From Colius striatus (taxonomy: Eukaryota; Chordata; Aves; Coliiformes; Coliidae): a DNA stretch of 64,000 nucleotides. Made by a program: the position numbers and the translations under genes. Below the pieces are notes generated by a model that saw only the letters and a program-made list of their open reading frames with translations, made no database searches and was not told the origin of the DNA. The stretch's first letter is position 1. Every line of letters starts with the position of its first letter. Of this stretch, positions 14,583-28,747 are shown in pieces. Where the stretch lies: positions 9,309,374-9,373,373 of the forward strand of contig NC_084762.1 in assembly GCF_028858725.1 (NCBI RefSeq), given 5' to 3'.

Positions 14583-17500
14583 TGCAAAATACTTTACATA
14601 GACACATACAACACTAGTATTATATTATCCAAAGTCATAGGCTACGGTGAGCTCATCAGATTCTCTTTTCCGCTCTCTGTATTTGCTTCCCATAAAACAG
14701 CGAGTCAAATCCAAGAATCTGGACACCTGAAAATCTGAATCCATTATATTTAAAGGACTATTTACAATCTTTTCATGAAAATCAGCTGTTCTGGTTTTGT
14801 GACTCAGTGAACTGGGGTCTGAGAGAAAAAAAATGCATCAGACTGAGAAATTACTTTTCATAGGAACAAAAGGCAGATAAAACCCTACGCTTTCTTCTAC
14901 TCCACAAGCAACTTAAAAGTAAGCAGACAGGTAAATTCAGATGTCAAATCCCCCAAAGACAGTAAGTTTTTTAGAAATTTATTTCATAAAGAACAGTAGG
15001 AAATAACAAAATACAAATCCCACTAATGTGCCACGGTGACTTCTCAGTTAAAACCTTTGAAGGAATGTTGGCCCACACAGACAGATGGACAGTGTAGCAC
15101 TAGCTGTGGTATAAGAACATTTTATGTTGCTCAGTTCATTAACTAACCTGTCATCAGCTCCGCATAGCTCCACTTCAGGTTTATAAGAAAGCCTGAAGAT
15201 ATTTCATACCTCTCAAAGTTTAGGAATGACTGCACATCTGATACGCTTTCTGTAACTGCCGTGATATTGGTATCTATTTCTAGGCAAGAAACAAAAGCCT
15301 GCATCTTCTCTTTTGAGCTTCACATTACTGTTTCTTCAGTGTCAGGGTTTACAAGAGTGTACTAATGAATGTGCTTTCGAATGATGTCAGATATATGATA
15401 ATTCCCGATGGTCTGTTTATAAGAACAATATTTTAAATATACAAACTTTTATTCTGGAAATGGATTGTCAGTAAACTCTTAGAGACATTGTTTATACTGA
15501 AAAAAAAAATCAAATCAATGATATACTCTCTAATAACAACATGATATGAACAATTGCCTGTGGGCTGGGATAGCCCAAAGGCAAGTCAACAGACTTGACG
15601 ATTATCGATTGAATTCTATCCCTATGGGTATCAGTTAATATTTATATCAAATAATAATGATCCATAACTTCTGTTGACTACTACAGAGATAAAAGAAAAC
15701 CGCAGCAAGCTTACATACTTCTAGACAGCACTGGGATAATGATGCTCTAAAAGAAAATTACCTCTGTAACCAACACAGTATTTTTCCCTAATAACTAACT
15801 TCAAAGAAAACACCATTTCCCACAAAATTCAAAGCATGGTAATCCCACTGTAAGAAAAAGCATTTCCAAAGGTATTTTGAGACATTACTGTATGCTTTAA
15901 AATAACTCAAATCAGAAAAAACACACTTTTTAGAAAGTTACTCAAAATTCAAACTGAAAGACAAGCAGTAATGGACTTAGAAAAGATACTTAAGATGAAA
16001 ATAATTCAGTTGTGTTTTAATTACAGAGAAAATAGATGGTGTTTTAAATTCCAGACTAATCATAATCAAGAAGGTATTAAATAAACAATGTATTAAAAAT
16101 AATATACCTACTTGCCAGTGATGGTCCTCCAAAGCTGTGCACCTGCAATTGAGAGAATTTAAGATAAAACAAAATGCAGAAAACCTGAAACACTATTATT
16201 TTTTTCTGTATTAATAAGAAATGTTTGAATTTGAGGATGAAATAACTCAGAAGTCTCTCTAACAGTCAAAAGAGCACATGAAGTTAGAGTAACAGTTTTA
16301 GAATTGTTTTCAGTAAACAACATACCAGTCAAAAAAGGTAAAATGGAAAAAAAAAGAATCAGTATCTTATGTTTCTGCATTTTCACATGGAAGAAGATAA
16401 CCAACGTAACACCTGCCTGACAGCTACAAACTGACAAGCACTTTTTATATTCCTTATGAATCTGTAATAGTCTTGCCATCTAGTGGTTGGCTGGAAGTGT
16501 GAAGTAGCTACTGGGAAGAACTTTTTTCTGTTTTATGGAGTGGCACTTCATTGATTTTAAGTCACTACCACAAGATTTCTACAGTATCATTTCAAGAGCC
16601 TGACTGCTCTTGAACTCTGCATACGACGCCTTCAAAGGCAATTGTAAAATAAGTCAACTCTAATAAAATAAATCATTCAGTATGCTGGGAAACAGGTCTT
16701 CCTAGCCTCATCTCTATGATTAATAGTTAAATAATCATACAGAAACAGGAGTGAAATACAAATGAAGACAGGGTGGTGTTCTTGCTCGTTTAGCTTGGTC
16801 AATGTTGGTACATCTTAGATTTGGCTAATTTGGTAATTACAGCTAAGTGAGGTATTCAACATTAGAGGGGATTTATGCAACACTGAGCATAAAAATCAAA
16901 TTCTGCTTTATAAGTTGACCTCTGAGCTTGTAATGCTCAGGTAGGAAATGGGACAGAAATGAAGACTCCAGAGAAGGCAATGACAATGAACCATGCTTCA
17001 GAAAAGGTTCTGAGTCATCACAGATGTAGTATTTCTCTCTGAAATCAGCTAATGCTTTTACAATAATAATAACGATATCAAAATGGATTTAGTAATGAAC
17101 TAACTGCAGGTGTTTAAGCCAGGAACTATGTCAATATACTGCTTTACCTTTTATCCTCGAGAACACCAAATCCTTTATTATCTGAATAATAAGCACTCCA
17201 AGTATTATGAGAGAAGTCAGATGATACACTCTCCAAGGAGTCAGTGCGACAAACCTAGAATGCCAAGAAGAAATAAACAATCAATACTTTTAAACTTATT
17301 GGAAGTATATGCAAACAGTTGCTATTAGGGCTGAAAATAAAGAAAAAGAAATAGACTGACATTACAGTAATTGAATTTATTTTTCCCCATAATCTTTTTA
17401 CAGGAAGAAAACATGGAGAGATCAAAGCATGACACAGTCCCATTTAGAGACACAATCACTAAACATACATTGAGTTTGTAGTAGCTTTTTGCCCATACCT

Positions 17501-18717
17501 TTATTTAAGCCCAGAGGAAGTACAAAACCAATATTGTAATTATTGCATAGAAAAAAAAGGATGTGAAGTAGAAAAAAAATGAAATTGAATTACATAAAAG
17601 ACCTGAAGTATTTAAATAGCTTGTTTTAAGGACTTTAGATCAGAGATCTGACTACAGATAATGAATGCATTACTATCTTTTTAAAGAAAAAATAGTTAAC
17701 TTAAAGAGGAAGTTAGCGATAGCTAAAGCAACAAGAAGTCACTGTCCAAGGTGGTGGATCAAACAAGAACATCAACAGAAATAAAATCATACAAAACTGA
17801 GAGGTTTCCAAGAAACCTCTTGGACTTGAAAATAGGGCAACTGGCCACCCAACTGGTTGCTGCTTTCTTTTCTGCAAGAAAGAGAGGGAAAGGAACAGGA
17901 GTAGCAAGCATGGCCCCTGGAAAAAGCCAAGAGAAACCTTGTAAGCACAACTGGATTTTTAAAAAGAAAACTGACATCCAGATACTTCTCACAAGCTCAG
18001 GACACACTGCAGTTCTGGAAAACTGCTCCAGTATTCCTTGCAATCCACAAGAGATAGGATTGCATCAAATCAAGTGTCTGTGACACTAATTTTCACATGT
18101 AACACGAACTCGAAATGCTCAATCACCCTGAGCAGACCTGGATATGATTTCCAATACAAACAGTTAAGCTCACTCTGAAAGCTTTATTCTGAATATGGCA
18201 GGTTTCTGCATCTGTGCAGTATTGGAATGATAGGACCACTTTTGTTTTTCCAAATGTGAAATTAGTATCTCTGTGTAATTTCAGCCAGCTCAAGAAAACC
18301 AATAGAGATAGAGAAAAACTATTACATGGCAAGCCCTTTCAAAATTGCCCAAGCACAGTTCATTAAATCACAACTCCTAACAGCTTTTACATCCAGTTGA
18401 CCTATTATTTTTCTTTGTAATAATCTTCAACATTAAGGATTAAATTCAAGTGCAGTGAATATTTTGTTTAACCTCCTTATTAACATTGATAATGGGGAGG
18501 CTGAGGAGAGAAAAATCAAATGCATATTAAAATCAAATGAAGAATTTCTCCTACAACTGCTAGGCATCAGAAATTTGTAACAAATGCAGGCCTTTAAGTT
18601 TTGTGGGCTTAATACTGTGCCTATTCTATAGGTTCTTCATGGTGCTTGTGCATTAATATTTTACACAGTCAAACACAGTATGGTTGAACTTCACCATTAC
18701 CACTGGGTGTGTATGGG

Positions 18718-18762
18718 CATGGGGGGGGTGTGTGTGTGGCATGGATGCAAACACACACATTT
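18718..18762. repeat. G-run and TG/CA simple repeat
   Basis: A nine-G tract (about 18721-18728) runs into GTGTGTGTGTGG, followed after 20 bp by ACACACACA, giving short complementary arms. RETREG1 intron 1; no gene nearby. Confidence 0.55.
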
Positions 18763-20284
18763 TACTAGTTCTTAAAGTTCAAAAACTAGTTCTTAAACTA
18801 GATGTTTTCTAAGGCTTAACCTGTCTTTCAAAGAATATACAGAACACGTTTGACCTAATTCATGCTCACAACTAAACCATACTCCTAGTTCTGCTGCAAT
18901 CACAGCTGTCACCTGCTGTTAAAAACAATTGCACTAATACGGACAGGGATTAGCAAACAAGGACTAATGAGGTAATATCCTCTCTGAAAGATGTTTCCAA
19001 GTAATGTCATTCCACCTTTCCAACAAGGTACAAGCTTTCTGCTCCACAGCTTTTGGGGAAAAAATCCTGTAATGTAGTTGGAACAGCTAACATAGTCACC
19101 AAACAAGGGCTCCTCACATATTTGGAGAGCTTTGAATTGTTCTGACTGGACTTTCCCCTGCCTTAACATTATTAGCTACCACATCCCATCCTCCCCTGCT
19201 TCAGTACTGTTTATATTGTGCTGTTTTCAAGAAAGACTGTCTCTTATAAACTCATTTCACAGCCAGTGTGTGTCAGCCCTCAGGTGCTCCAGCAGTATTG
19301 ATTAGAAAAACTGCTGTGAGCCACATGTCAGAGATCTAGGTCCTTGAAGCCCTTACTGGTCAAAAGTTGATAAGGTCCCACTGTACCTTTTTTGGCATGT
19401 GTCTGTCATAAGCTTATCAAAATCCTACTCCAACATGCTGAGATCTGAAAACTACTTATTATGCTGACAGTGTCAGGATTCAAAATTCTTATAGGAATTA
19501 TCAACACGATGCATAGCAACCAAACTAACAAAAAGTTTCTGTGGCAGTTTTGCTTATTATTAAGAGTTAGGGCTTTTTTCCTCCCCTTCTTTTTTTAAGG
19601 AAAAGAACAGTTCACTGAAGTATTTCTAACACACAGGCATAGCTGACAAAAATGAAAGTCCCCAGAATGGCATCATCATATACTGCACAAAAATATTTCT
19701 GTTTGGTAGAAGAATCAATAGTTATACTGACTCAATAAACTTTAATAATCTCTTTTTAAACAATAAACAAAACAGACTAATGTTCAAAATGTCGAATTAC
19801 TTCTACAAGTGGTGTGAAAGTAAAAACTGCTACTAGACACATAAACAAGATCTGTCCCCCCATGATATGCTGTAATATTTTGAGATATATGGTTGTTTTT
19901 TTTTCCCCAAAAGGTTAAACCAATATATGAAATTCTGCATTTTACATAATGACTTCAGCAGTTAACAAGCAGCCTGCATGACAAGCAGACAAGTAACTGC
20001 TGTAGTCAGTGTGGGACTAAACAAAAACCATCATCAGGTGCCACTGGACTCGGTCCCTAGCACTAGCTGAAACAGGTAACCTCAGTACAGGAGAAGTCTT
20101 CACTCAGACACAGTTCCAGAAATAGGATACAGCCATCTGGTTTTGAGGCTGCAAGAAATGCCTGTCCCTTGAACTCATGGCAACACCTGAGGAACGTGTC
20201 CTCTGTGTTAAGGTATACAGCAGTTAAATGAAAGGCAGTAAACAGATGGCAGGTCACTATGGAGTATCATCTCCAAAAACTTCA

Positions 20285-20386
20285 TTAAGAACTTAAGCAA
20301 CTTGATCTAACTGGACCTAGTTTAGGCAGGTCAAACTAGCTGACCTCCTGCTTCCTTCCAACCTACGTTCTTCTATGTAGGAAGAA
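20285..20386 (+). mobile_element. CR1 3' tip, diverged
   Basis: AGCTGACCTCCTGCTTCCTT then CCAACCTACGTTCTTCTATG matches the plus-oriented CR1 3' end (ACCTC..TTCCAACC...TTCTATG). Left boundary uncertain. Confidence 0.6.
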
Positions 20387-20497
20387 TGTAAGCTTAATGG
20401 AGCCAAGCCTGCTACTGAATTCCACTGTGAGAGACTGAGAAACCATGACTGTAAAATGAAATAGGAGAAAGATCAACTATTGACTGTTAGGATAATT

Positions 20498-20662
20498 AAG
20501 CAGTGGTTGCCCACAGGGGTTGTGGGATTTCTGTCTTTGAAGGCCATCAAGACAAAACCCTGAGCAATCTGTTCTGAATTAAATCCTGATCTTTGAACTG
20601 GAGGTTGAACTAGAGACCTCCTGAGGCCCCAACCAACTTGCACAGTATTTTTGTTCTATGAC
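20498..20662 (+). mobile_element. CR1 3' fragment, old
   Basis: GGGATTTCTGTCTTTGAAGG, GGTTGAACTAGAGACCTCCT and GTTCTATGA follow the order of the CR1 3' end (TGGAGTCTCC.., GGTTGGACTAGATGATCTCC.., TTCTATGA). Plus orientation and clearly degraded. Confidence 0.75.
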
Positions 20663-23600
20663 TATTTTAGTATATTAAAAGTGGCTGTCAGACCCTTTTC
20701 TGTAAGATGCTGAACTTGGAACTTTAAGGCATAACATTTTCTCCTACCTGGCCTGGTTGTACTGCACTTTGAATGACATGATTCTAAATTGCACAATTAA
20801 GAGTAAAAGCTTGACAATGTCCACAATTAAGTCAAAATCATTTAACTTTATAATGGAAGAACACTCTGCATTGCAATTTTTAAATGACACATATCTACAG
20901 TATTACATACAAATGTGAGACTTACTGAGAAAAAGTTACATCATTTTGAAACTCCAGAGTGCTACCCTACCTGCTCTTCAGCATTTCAGACACCTTCAGG
21001 TCTTCCTACCTACAATTACAGAGAACTAAATAAATCTCTTAAATTCCAGAACACAACTTTTCTTATAAAGTCATGTTTCTTTATTTTTAGAGTCACACAA
21101 ATAAATACACATTGCCATTAAACTCTCTTGACTATTCAAAAGCTATTAACTTCATATGTAAGCTTTCCAGTATTTTGGCCAAAAGCAAAAACTCAGAGCA
21201 ACCTCTTGACAAGTTTCCCATAGCCATTAGGTTAGATAGAAAGAACAGATGGGATAACAAATGGAACAAATCTCCATATAGTATGGGATGGCCATATGTC
21301 AATACTGGTAAGACACGTTAACCAACACAACAAATCATCCACTGGATCTGATATATTAAGAAACAGCCATCTCCCAGTGTAGAGTTCCTGCGAGAATTAA
21401 CAGCACAAACCTGATTGTTTGGAGTCATTCAAGTGGCACAAGCCAGATAAGAAATTTCAGAGGCAAACATTATTGTTTTTGCAGACTGCAAAACTCTATG
21501 ACAAACTCTTAGAGGGCATGACTAAAGCTATTTTTAAATATACAGGGAAGGCACAAACCTACTACATTGCTTAAAATGTCAATGAAATAAATTTAATTAT
21601 ACAATCCTGACTTCAGCTGTGAAGGTATTTTTCTACAACACATTCTAGAATTATGACTGACTTATGGTTTAAAAGTACAAGAAAATATATCATCAGGAAT
21701 TAAATTTAGATTACCATCAGGCAGAGATAGTACTTTCTGGAAAGCCTTAGTAGTTACACTTTTAATAACTATCTGCTTGTAGATGGATGATAGACATAAT
21801 CATACAAACATGTGAAAGCTGTGAATTACTCAGACATGAACATGAAGCTTCATGTCAGCTGATATGACACATTTATTGACTGCATGAGTGATTTGTGGAC
21901 TTTAATTCAGTGCTCAAACACATTTATTTACATCTTGAAATAAGAGCCTAAAATCGGAGCATTTTTGTGGAGTTCTAAATACTGCAGGTTGGCTTATACT
22001 TGTTTCCTCATTAAATGCTAAGGTGACAACTTAGCACAGACACCTTCCAGCCATAGTTTTCCACAGTAAAAAGTCCTCTTCTGTAAGACACAGGTAAGCA
22101 AGCACAGGCTATGATATAAAACAGATAGACAATGGCTCTCATCTGTACATATAAAAGATTTCTACTGCATTTTGAGAATGCTCAGCTGCCAACGATGTTT
22201 TCATTCTTTTAATCCTCTCATTTTAAGGGTGTGTCTACTCCTGATCTTACATGGCACTGCCCAACACTGTTTCAGACAGTTGTCTACAGTGATGGAGCGT
22301 AGGTAAAGAAAAGATGTGGTTATAACTGTTTCCTGGTAGTAACTGTTTGCTCCTTGGAGCTGCATGTAGACTATTCTTCCATGCTTACTATTAATCAACA
22401 CCAGTCTGGTCGCAAATTTTAATTTAGTGGATAAAAATGTATGCTTCTGTACAGACACAAATAATGAAGAAACACCTTTTTCACCTAAAGTTTTTTGTAA
22501 GTAGGAATGCCACCCAAGAACTTAGATATTTTAACAAAATATTTCAACCAGAATAGAATGAAGAACTGGAAAAGAGTTGTTTGATTAATCACTTATGTGT
22601 CAACTAGCAATGAGGTTTTCATTGGATAGTGCCCAAAAGACTAAAAATTAAGTACATTAAAAAAAACCAGAATAGGCATAATTATTATTCTAAAACTGGC
22701 TTTGCTAAAGCAAAGACAATTCAGTCATCAACCTTTCACTTAAGAAACTTATTTGCCAGATTTTATTCAAAAGATAAAACTGTATTTGTTGAGCTAGAAA
22801 AAACCAAATCAAACCAAACCTGGACAGATGTTCTTTAGAAAATCTCCTAGTAATTATTAGGAATAAAACCTTTAGAGTAACAAATTTCTTGTCAAAAGAA
22901 ACAGACTCCCACAAACAAAAACTACTATTATGTTGACAGCCACCTGCAGAACTGGGGAGTGCAGCAGTTAAGAGTCAGGTTTCAACATTTGTGGTTTGTG
23001 GATCAGATTTACTGCAACCTATTGCATTCAGACAGGCATATGAAAAAAATGAAGAGGAAGCTTAAATGACCTAAACTACAGACTTCTGAGTCTACAACAC
23101 TAAATGCTAGTGCTGCATCAGTGAAAACAGAGAAAGATATATCCCCTGTTAAAATTAGTTTAAATTAAGCAAATAACCTGTCTTTCTCTATTTTTTTTGG
23201 CAGAAACATGCCCAGATGACCTTAATTAACTTGTACTCTGGCAAAGCACAGAAGAAATCTTAATCCCATTTTCTCATACAGTGGCAGCAATTTGATGTTA
23301 AACAATCCACCTCTACCATGGTGCCCTAAATCTCCTTTTCTTTAATGCTCTCATTAGTCCTGCAACATCTACCATGGAGCATAGCATTTCCCCCTAAAAC
23401 TTCCATTGTTCTCAAAATTCTACTTACTATTTGAATGCTCTCATTATTTTGAGTCACTACATGAAAAAAAGTCTCATTTCTCTCTTAAGACGATGGCTTT
23501 AGACACAGAATTTGCAAGTTTTGGCAAGACAGAATAAACCAGAGTCATGCTGCAATTGGTCCAATTCTCCTTTGTTTGTGATTTCCATCTTCTGCAAAGT

Positions 23601-25006
23601 CCTCATCCTGGATTTGATCCTAAATTGTTCAGTAATGCTCCCTTTCCCTCAGTTCCTCAATTATCCCATTTCATCTCTTTTCTGATTGATCTTGTTTTCA
23701 TCTTACTGGTTGAAAAAATGCTGTAAATTGTCCAGGTTTTTATGTAACACTGTCTGGCTCTTAAACAATGACAATTTTCATTCCTATAAACCAACCTCTC
23801 AGCCAAACTATGAAAAACTGTCACTGAAAAGCTTTATTATTTTTTTTTGCTAACTAATTTAACTTCCCATTCCCCTTTTCTACTTCCAAAGCCCTCAAAA
23901 GTTTTAATAATATCTATTGAAAAAGGAAACATAAGCTTCAAAGTACCTGAATGAAAACAAGCAGACCCTAAAATGATATCACAACTTGTATTGCCATCAG
24001 AGTTTTAGCTGCACTCAAGAAAAGCATATTTTGGAATATCACCTTCTAAGGAAAAAAAAAAAAACCAACCAAACCACAAACATTTTTTTTTAAGCTTGCA
24101 GAACAAATAGCAATTTACTGCACTGTAGTTGGGTATAATAATAGTAAAACCAGTAAGTTACAAAACCCTAGTAAAAGGCAGCAAAATAGGTAAATTGGAC
24201 TTATCAGACTAGAAGAAACAAACTAGCAATCATGAAAGAAACCCATTCATGTGGGGACACGGTGAATTTCTAAACTGCCTATGCCAGCATTTTTTCTCTT
24301 CTCTGATAAGAAAAGAAATGACAAATTTCTAATCACAAAATCACATACATCAGTGCATTACCTATTCTACCACCGAGACAGAAACTCTTACTAGGGTTTG
24401 AGGCAGGATTACAATCTGTATTGAACTATTCACTTGTGTGTTATCCCGATCCTTTGGATTTTGAGGAAGTAATCCCAAATGATTAGAAAGGTAGCTCTAA
24501 GATTTCCTGTAACAAAAGACAGCTGAAGACTGGAATTTCCCAAATTCAAAAATCACATTTAGCAGCTGATTGCTATAGGAAGAAAAATATTTTGGCACAG
24601 AAACACAGATGTGTTTCCCTGACCTGGGTGATATTACAAATTAAAGACAGTGACTTGAATGCTAATATTCTACAAATTTGCCTCAAAACATCAACACCTC
24701 TTCTTACTCAACTCAGTTTTCATGCATTTTTCTTTATGTTGTGATTTCAAAGATTTCTTTTATTCCAAGTCTCAATTTAGTTTGGCAATTTCCTTCCTGT
24801 CCACCACCACTGATGAATTTCTCAGATATATTCTAAACGAACGTGAGTATTTTGAACAGTTTATTTTCTTTGTAAGGATTTACATTTGGGAAGAATTATT
24901 TCTTTTTGTATTATTTTTTGCTCAGTATGCTTTCAGATTTGAGTGTGGTGTTGGGAAAGCATATATCTGAGAGGAAAAGAAAAGGATTCTCAAAAAGCTG
25001 AATTAT

Positions 25007-25597
25007 TGTTGTGGTGGTTTTGACTAGAGTGGTGAGCATAGGGATGTCATTTGGACTTGTGCTGAAAGCAGTGCTGACAATACAAGGATGTTTTAGTTAT
25101 TGCTGAACAGTGCTTACACAGGGTCAAGGTCTTTACTGCCTCTCAGACTGCCCATCCAATGAGCAGGCTGGGGGTGTACAAGAAGCTGAGAGGGGACACA
25201 GCCAGGACAGGTGACCCAGCCAACCAAAGGGATATCCCATACCATGTGCTGTCATGCTCAGCAATATCTGGCGGATAGAACAATATCTATCTGGGGGAAG
25301 AAGATGGAAGGATGGTTAGAGGAGTGATGGCATTTGTCTTCCCAGGTCACTGTTAGGTGTGATTGAGCCCTGCTTTCCTGGAGATGGCTGAACACCTGCC
25401 TGCCCATGGGAAGTGGGGAATGAATTCCTTGTTTTGCTTGCATGCATGGTTTTTGCCTTACCTGTTGAACTATCTTCATCTCAACCCATGGATTTTCTCA
25501 CTTTCACCCCTCCCATTCTCCCCCTCCATCCCACAAGGAGGGAATGAGCGTGTGGGCTGTGTGGGGCTTAGTTGCCAGCTGGGGTTCAACTGTAACA
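25007..25597 (+). mobile_element. Solo LTR of an avian endogenous retrovirus (ERVL-like)
   Basis: About 590 bp beginning TGTTGTGGTGGTTTTGAC and ending GGGGTTCAACTGTAACA, giving TG...CA ends and partly complementary termini. The right part (TGTTGAACTATCTTCATCTC, CAACCCATGGATTTTCTCAC, GTGGGGCTTAGTTGCCAGCT) matches a common avian ERV LTR as I recall it (CTGTTAAACTGTCTTTATCTC ... GTGGTGCTTAGTTGC). No gag/pol sequence adjoins it, so it is read as a solo LTR. Flanks ATTAT/ATTGT could be a decayed 5-bp target duplication. Confidence 0.75.
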
Positions 25598-26877
25598 ATT
25601 GTGTACCTGAACTAAAGCCATAGGGAGTAAACTATTAATATATTTCAACTTGCAATTTCAGTAACTGGGCTTATAAAAATCCAGAGCTGAAATTAAAACC
25701 TGAATGTAGATAGCCAATACAAGGTATACAGAGTGTCTGTGATCTTCTTACTAACCACACCTGATGGCATGAGGAGGGGTTTAGATGGACAGAAATCACA
25801 TGATCCTTGTACAAAGGATTACGTGAGTCATCCTTAAGGAAGAGACTACACACACTGCTGGGGGAAACCAACACCAACCTCACAACCCTCAGGCAGTGCT
25901 AGAAAACACTAATCACCAGAGTAGCCTTCAAGGAATAACATCACTAGCTTAAGATCGCCACACAATACAGACAAGACCAAGAAGAAAGTAATCTTTTGTA
26001 AGCAGTGAACCTTAGGAAGTCCACTTAGATGTCCTGTTTGGCTGAGCAGTTCCTTGAGGACTACATTTCTAATCATACCCATGATCAATGCTCACAGCAG
26101 GCAGAAATCTACAGTCACCGTCCTCAAACACTTGGAATGGAACACAATAACACAGCTGTACCAACACAGAGAGACTTACAGATAAATGTGGTCACTGCAC
26201 GTGTAGTAAGTCAGTTTCTTTCTCATTACAAGGAATAAAAACCCAGATGCAAGCACACACTGTGTATGCACACTGCTGTCTAAATGTGCAGAAATCTTGC
26301 TTTACAGGAAAGCTATCCATCAAGATGTAGTAGTGGCAGCCTTTAGAGTTTGTGTGCAAACACCTGAAAGAAATGCTTAGCCTAGTACTATTTTCTTACG
26401 TCAAAAGAATAAATTACTGAACAAAAAGTACTTTGCGATCTTTCATGATAAGTGTTATCATTGCCAAGAAGAGATTTAAAGCAGGAAACACTTTAATAAC
26501 AAATCTTAAAGTGAAATGGACACTTCAAAACAAACTGTTCAATAAAAAAAATCTTAAAGCAAACAATATATATAGAACAAAACCCACCAAACTTCTAAAA
26601 GCTTAATATGGTTTTGTTACTAACTTTTAAATAGAAACTAATTTTTTTTATCTGGAATAACCTTCCTACCAGTCTTTACTTGATGCAATGCAGACAACAG
26701 TTCAGACACAATTTTCAATGGCAAACTTGGCCAGGATACCTATCTAAATCAAGGAATGGTATTTCTGTCTTAGACAGTTGGTCAGTTAATTTGTTCATGC
26801 AGTACAATAACGTCATATAACCTTACTGAGAGACCTGCAGGAACATACAAATTTGTATATCAGAAAGCATTTGAAAG

Positions 26878-27145
26878 TCATAGAATCCTAGAATCATTTA
26901 GTCTGGAAAACACCTTTAAGATCACCAAGTCCAACCAATAACCCAGCACTGTCAAGCCCATCACTAAACCACGTCCCTCAGCAACCATGTCTACACATCT
27001 AGTTTTAAATACCTGCCTGGACAGTAAGTAAACTACTTCCCTGGGCACCCTCTTCCTGTGCTTGACAATGTTTTTCATTAAGAAATTTTGCCTACTATCT
27101 GATCTAAACCTCCCCTGGATCTGGGCTAGCAATGAGAACAGCCAA
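26878..27145 (-). mobile_element. CR1 LINE 3' fragment
   Basis: TCATAGAATCCTAGAATCAT at the left, then CACCAAGTCCAACCAATAAC, CTGTCAAGCCCATCACTAAA and ACTTCCCTGGGCACCCTCTT give the reversed 3' region of a CR1-Y/F-like element. 5' truncated. Confidence 0.85.
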
Positions 27146-28055
27146 CAAGGTAACACAATAAATTCATTCGACAAGGAGAGACACATTTTACTCCCCCTCT
27201 TCCCAAGAAACCCTATGGGAATCAGTCATTCAGACAACTGGTGAACAGATGCAACTGGTGAATTTAGAAATGATCTTACAGATATTCATGTATTATTTTT
27301 GAAACATATGTCTGCAAATATAAAACATACATTTGAAACAAACCACAAAAGACATATAACAGTACAGAACTACTAAAACTTGTCCCCCTGACCTCATGGA
27401 AATATTTAAGATGATAGAATGGGAGAAGAAAAATGAAGTGCTGCCACAATTCCCTCTACCCCACCCATACACACACAAGTGTAATAACTAGGCTAGAATA
27501 GTAGCTTAAAATCTAGGACTGATTGTTAATATTTGTCTAAGATTGAAATTTATCAGTCATCAGCCTAACAGAAGAGGTGGCCTAAACGTCTGGCACCAGC
27601 ACAGAGTTTCTCTGTTCTTGGGTAAATCACTCACTTTTTCAGTACTAAGCCTGTAAAATAAGGAAAAAAATATTTCATTTTCCTCATGGGGCACTTTGAC
27701 TTTAGTTTGTAAACTGCCCACAGCAGAAGAGTCCAGATCACATTTCAGATGATTAGGTGCTAAATGATATTAACTCCTTGTTGATTTTAAAGATTTTCAA
27801 TTGAGGTAAATTTTGAATGGGGAGTGAACTTAAAGATCTTCATGTTGAATAAATAACGTGACAAACGCTTTTTCAATAACTATATTTCTTTTTACTTCAA
27901 CTGCCACCTTGCTTCAATAATTTCTGAGAAAATTTTATGAAACATTTGTTCACTAAATACATAATATGTATATATAGGGTATATAAAATCTGAATTTTAT
28001 TATAAATACACATGAAAAAACTACACACTTAAACAATTGTTTCATTTTCAAAGTG

Positions 28056-28271
28056 TCAGATTTCACAGGTTTGTAAATGAGGCCTTTCCTGATGTTCTTC
28101 AGTCTCAAAATACGAAGGTTTACTCCCTATCACACCTGCTCTTATGTATTTCCCAGTTTGTCTCCACCTCTCAAATCTCCCCAGCACTAGGACAGCGAGC
28201 TTCCTGCTGAGGTACGCGGCCACCATCACCATCCCCTCAGTAGAAGCAATCCTTGCTCTGAGTTCTGCCAT
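28056..28271 (-). other. Unassigned 71-codon open frame in a local GC-richer patch
   Basis: On the minus strand an ATG in good context (A at -3, G at +4) opens MAELRARIASTEGMVMVAAY, then LSRKLAVLVLGRFERWRQTG, ending ERPHLQTCEI. The patch 28110-28270 contains several CpGs in otherwise AT-rich intron sequence. I do not recognise the protein, and no promoter or splice framework is evident. It could be chance, a pseudogene scrap, or an unannotated exon. A CR1 copy follows at 28465. Confidence 0.2.
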
Positions 28272-28464
28272 TCTATCTCATCTTGACAGTAAGCAAGCAG
28301 AGTTAACTATAAATTTTGATAAAGTAACTTCAAATACTGGACACATAACAAGTTGCCAGTAAGACTACCAAATGGGATTTATTATAAGCATTACACAACA
28401 CACTATCTACCTTGCTTATGACCAAAACTGGACAAAAGAGCAGCAAACAGGTGGCCCAGCAGTT

Positions 28465-28747
28465 ACTCTGTTTTTTTCTGTAGTGCTCAGTGACAGAACA
28501 AGGGGTAACAGGCACAAGCTGGAACACACAAAGTTCCACTTGAACATGAGGAAGAACTTCTTTATTGTATGTGTGAGGGAGGCTTGGCACAGGCTGCCCA
28601 GGGAGGGTGTGGAGGCTCCTTCTCAGGAGGTTTACAAACCTGTCTGGATGCGTTCCTGTGCCCCCTGATTGAAGGGAACCTGCTTTAGCAGGGAGTTGGG
28701 CTGGATGATCTCTAGAGGTCCCTTCCAACCCCCACCGTTCTACAATT
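28465..28747 (+). mobile_element. CR1 LINE 3' fragment
   Basis: Plus orientation: GTGACAGAACAAGGGGTAAC, GGCACAGGCTGCCCAGGGAG, GGGTGTGGAGGCTCCTTCTC, GAACCTGCTTTAGCAGGGAG and GGATGATCTCTAGAGGTCCC, ending with the tip GTTCTACAATT. Related to the copies at 49526 and 34797. Confidence 0.9.
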
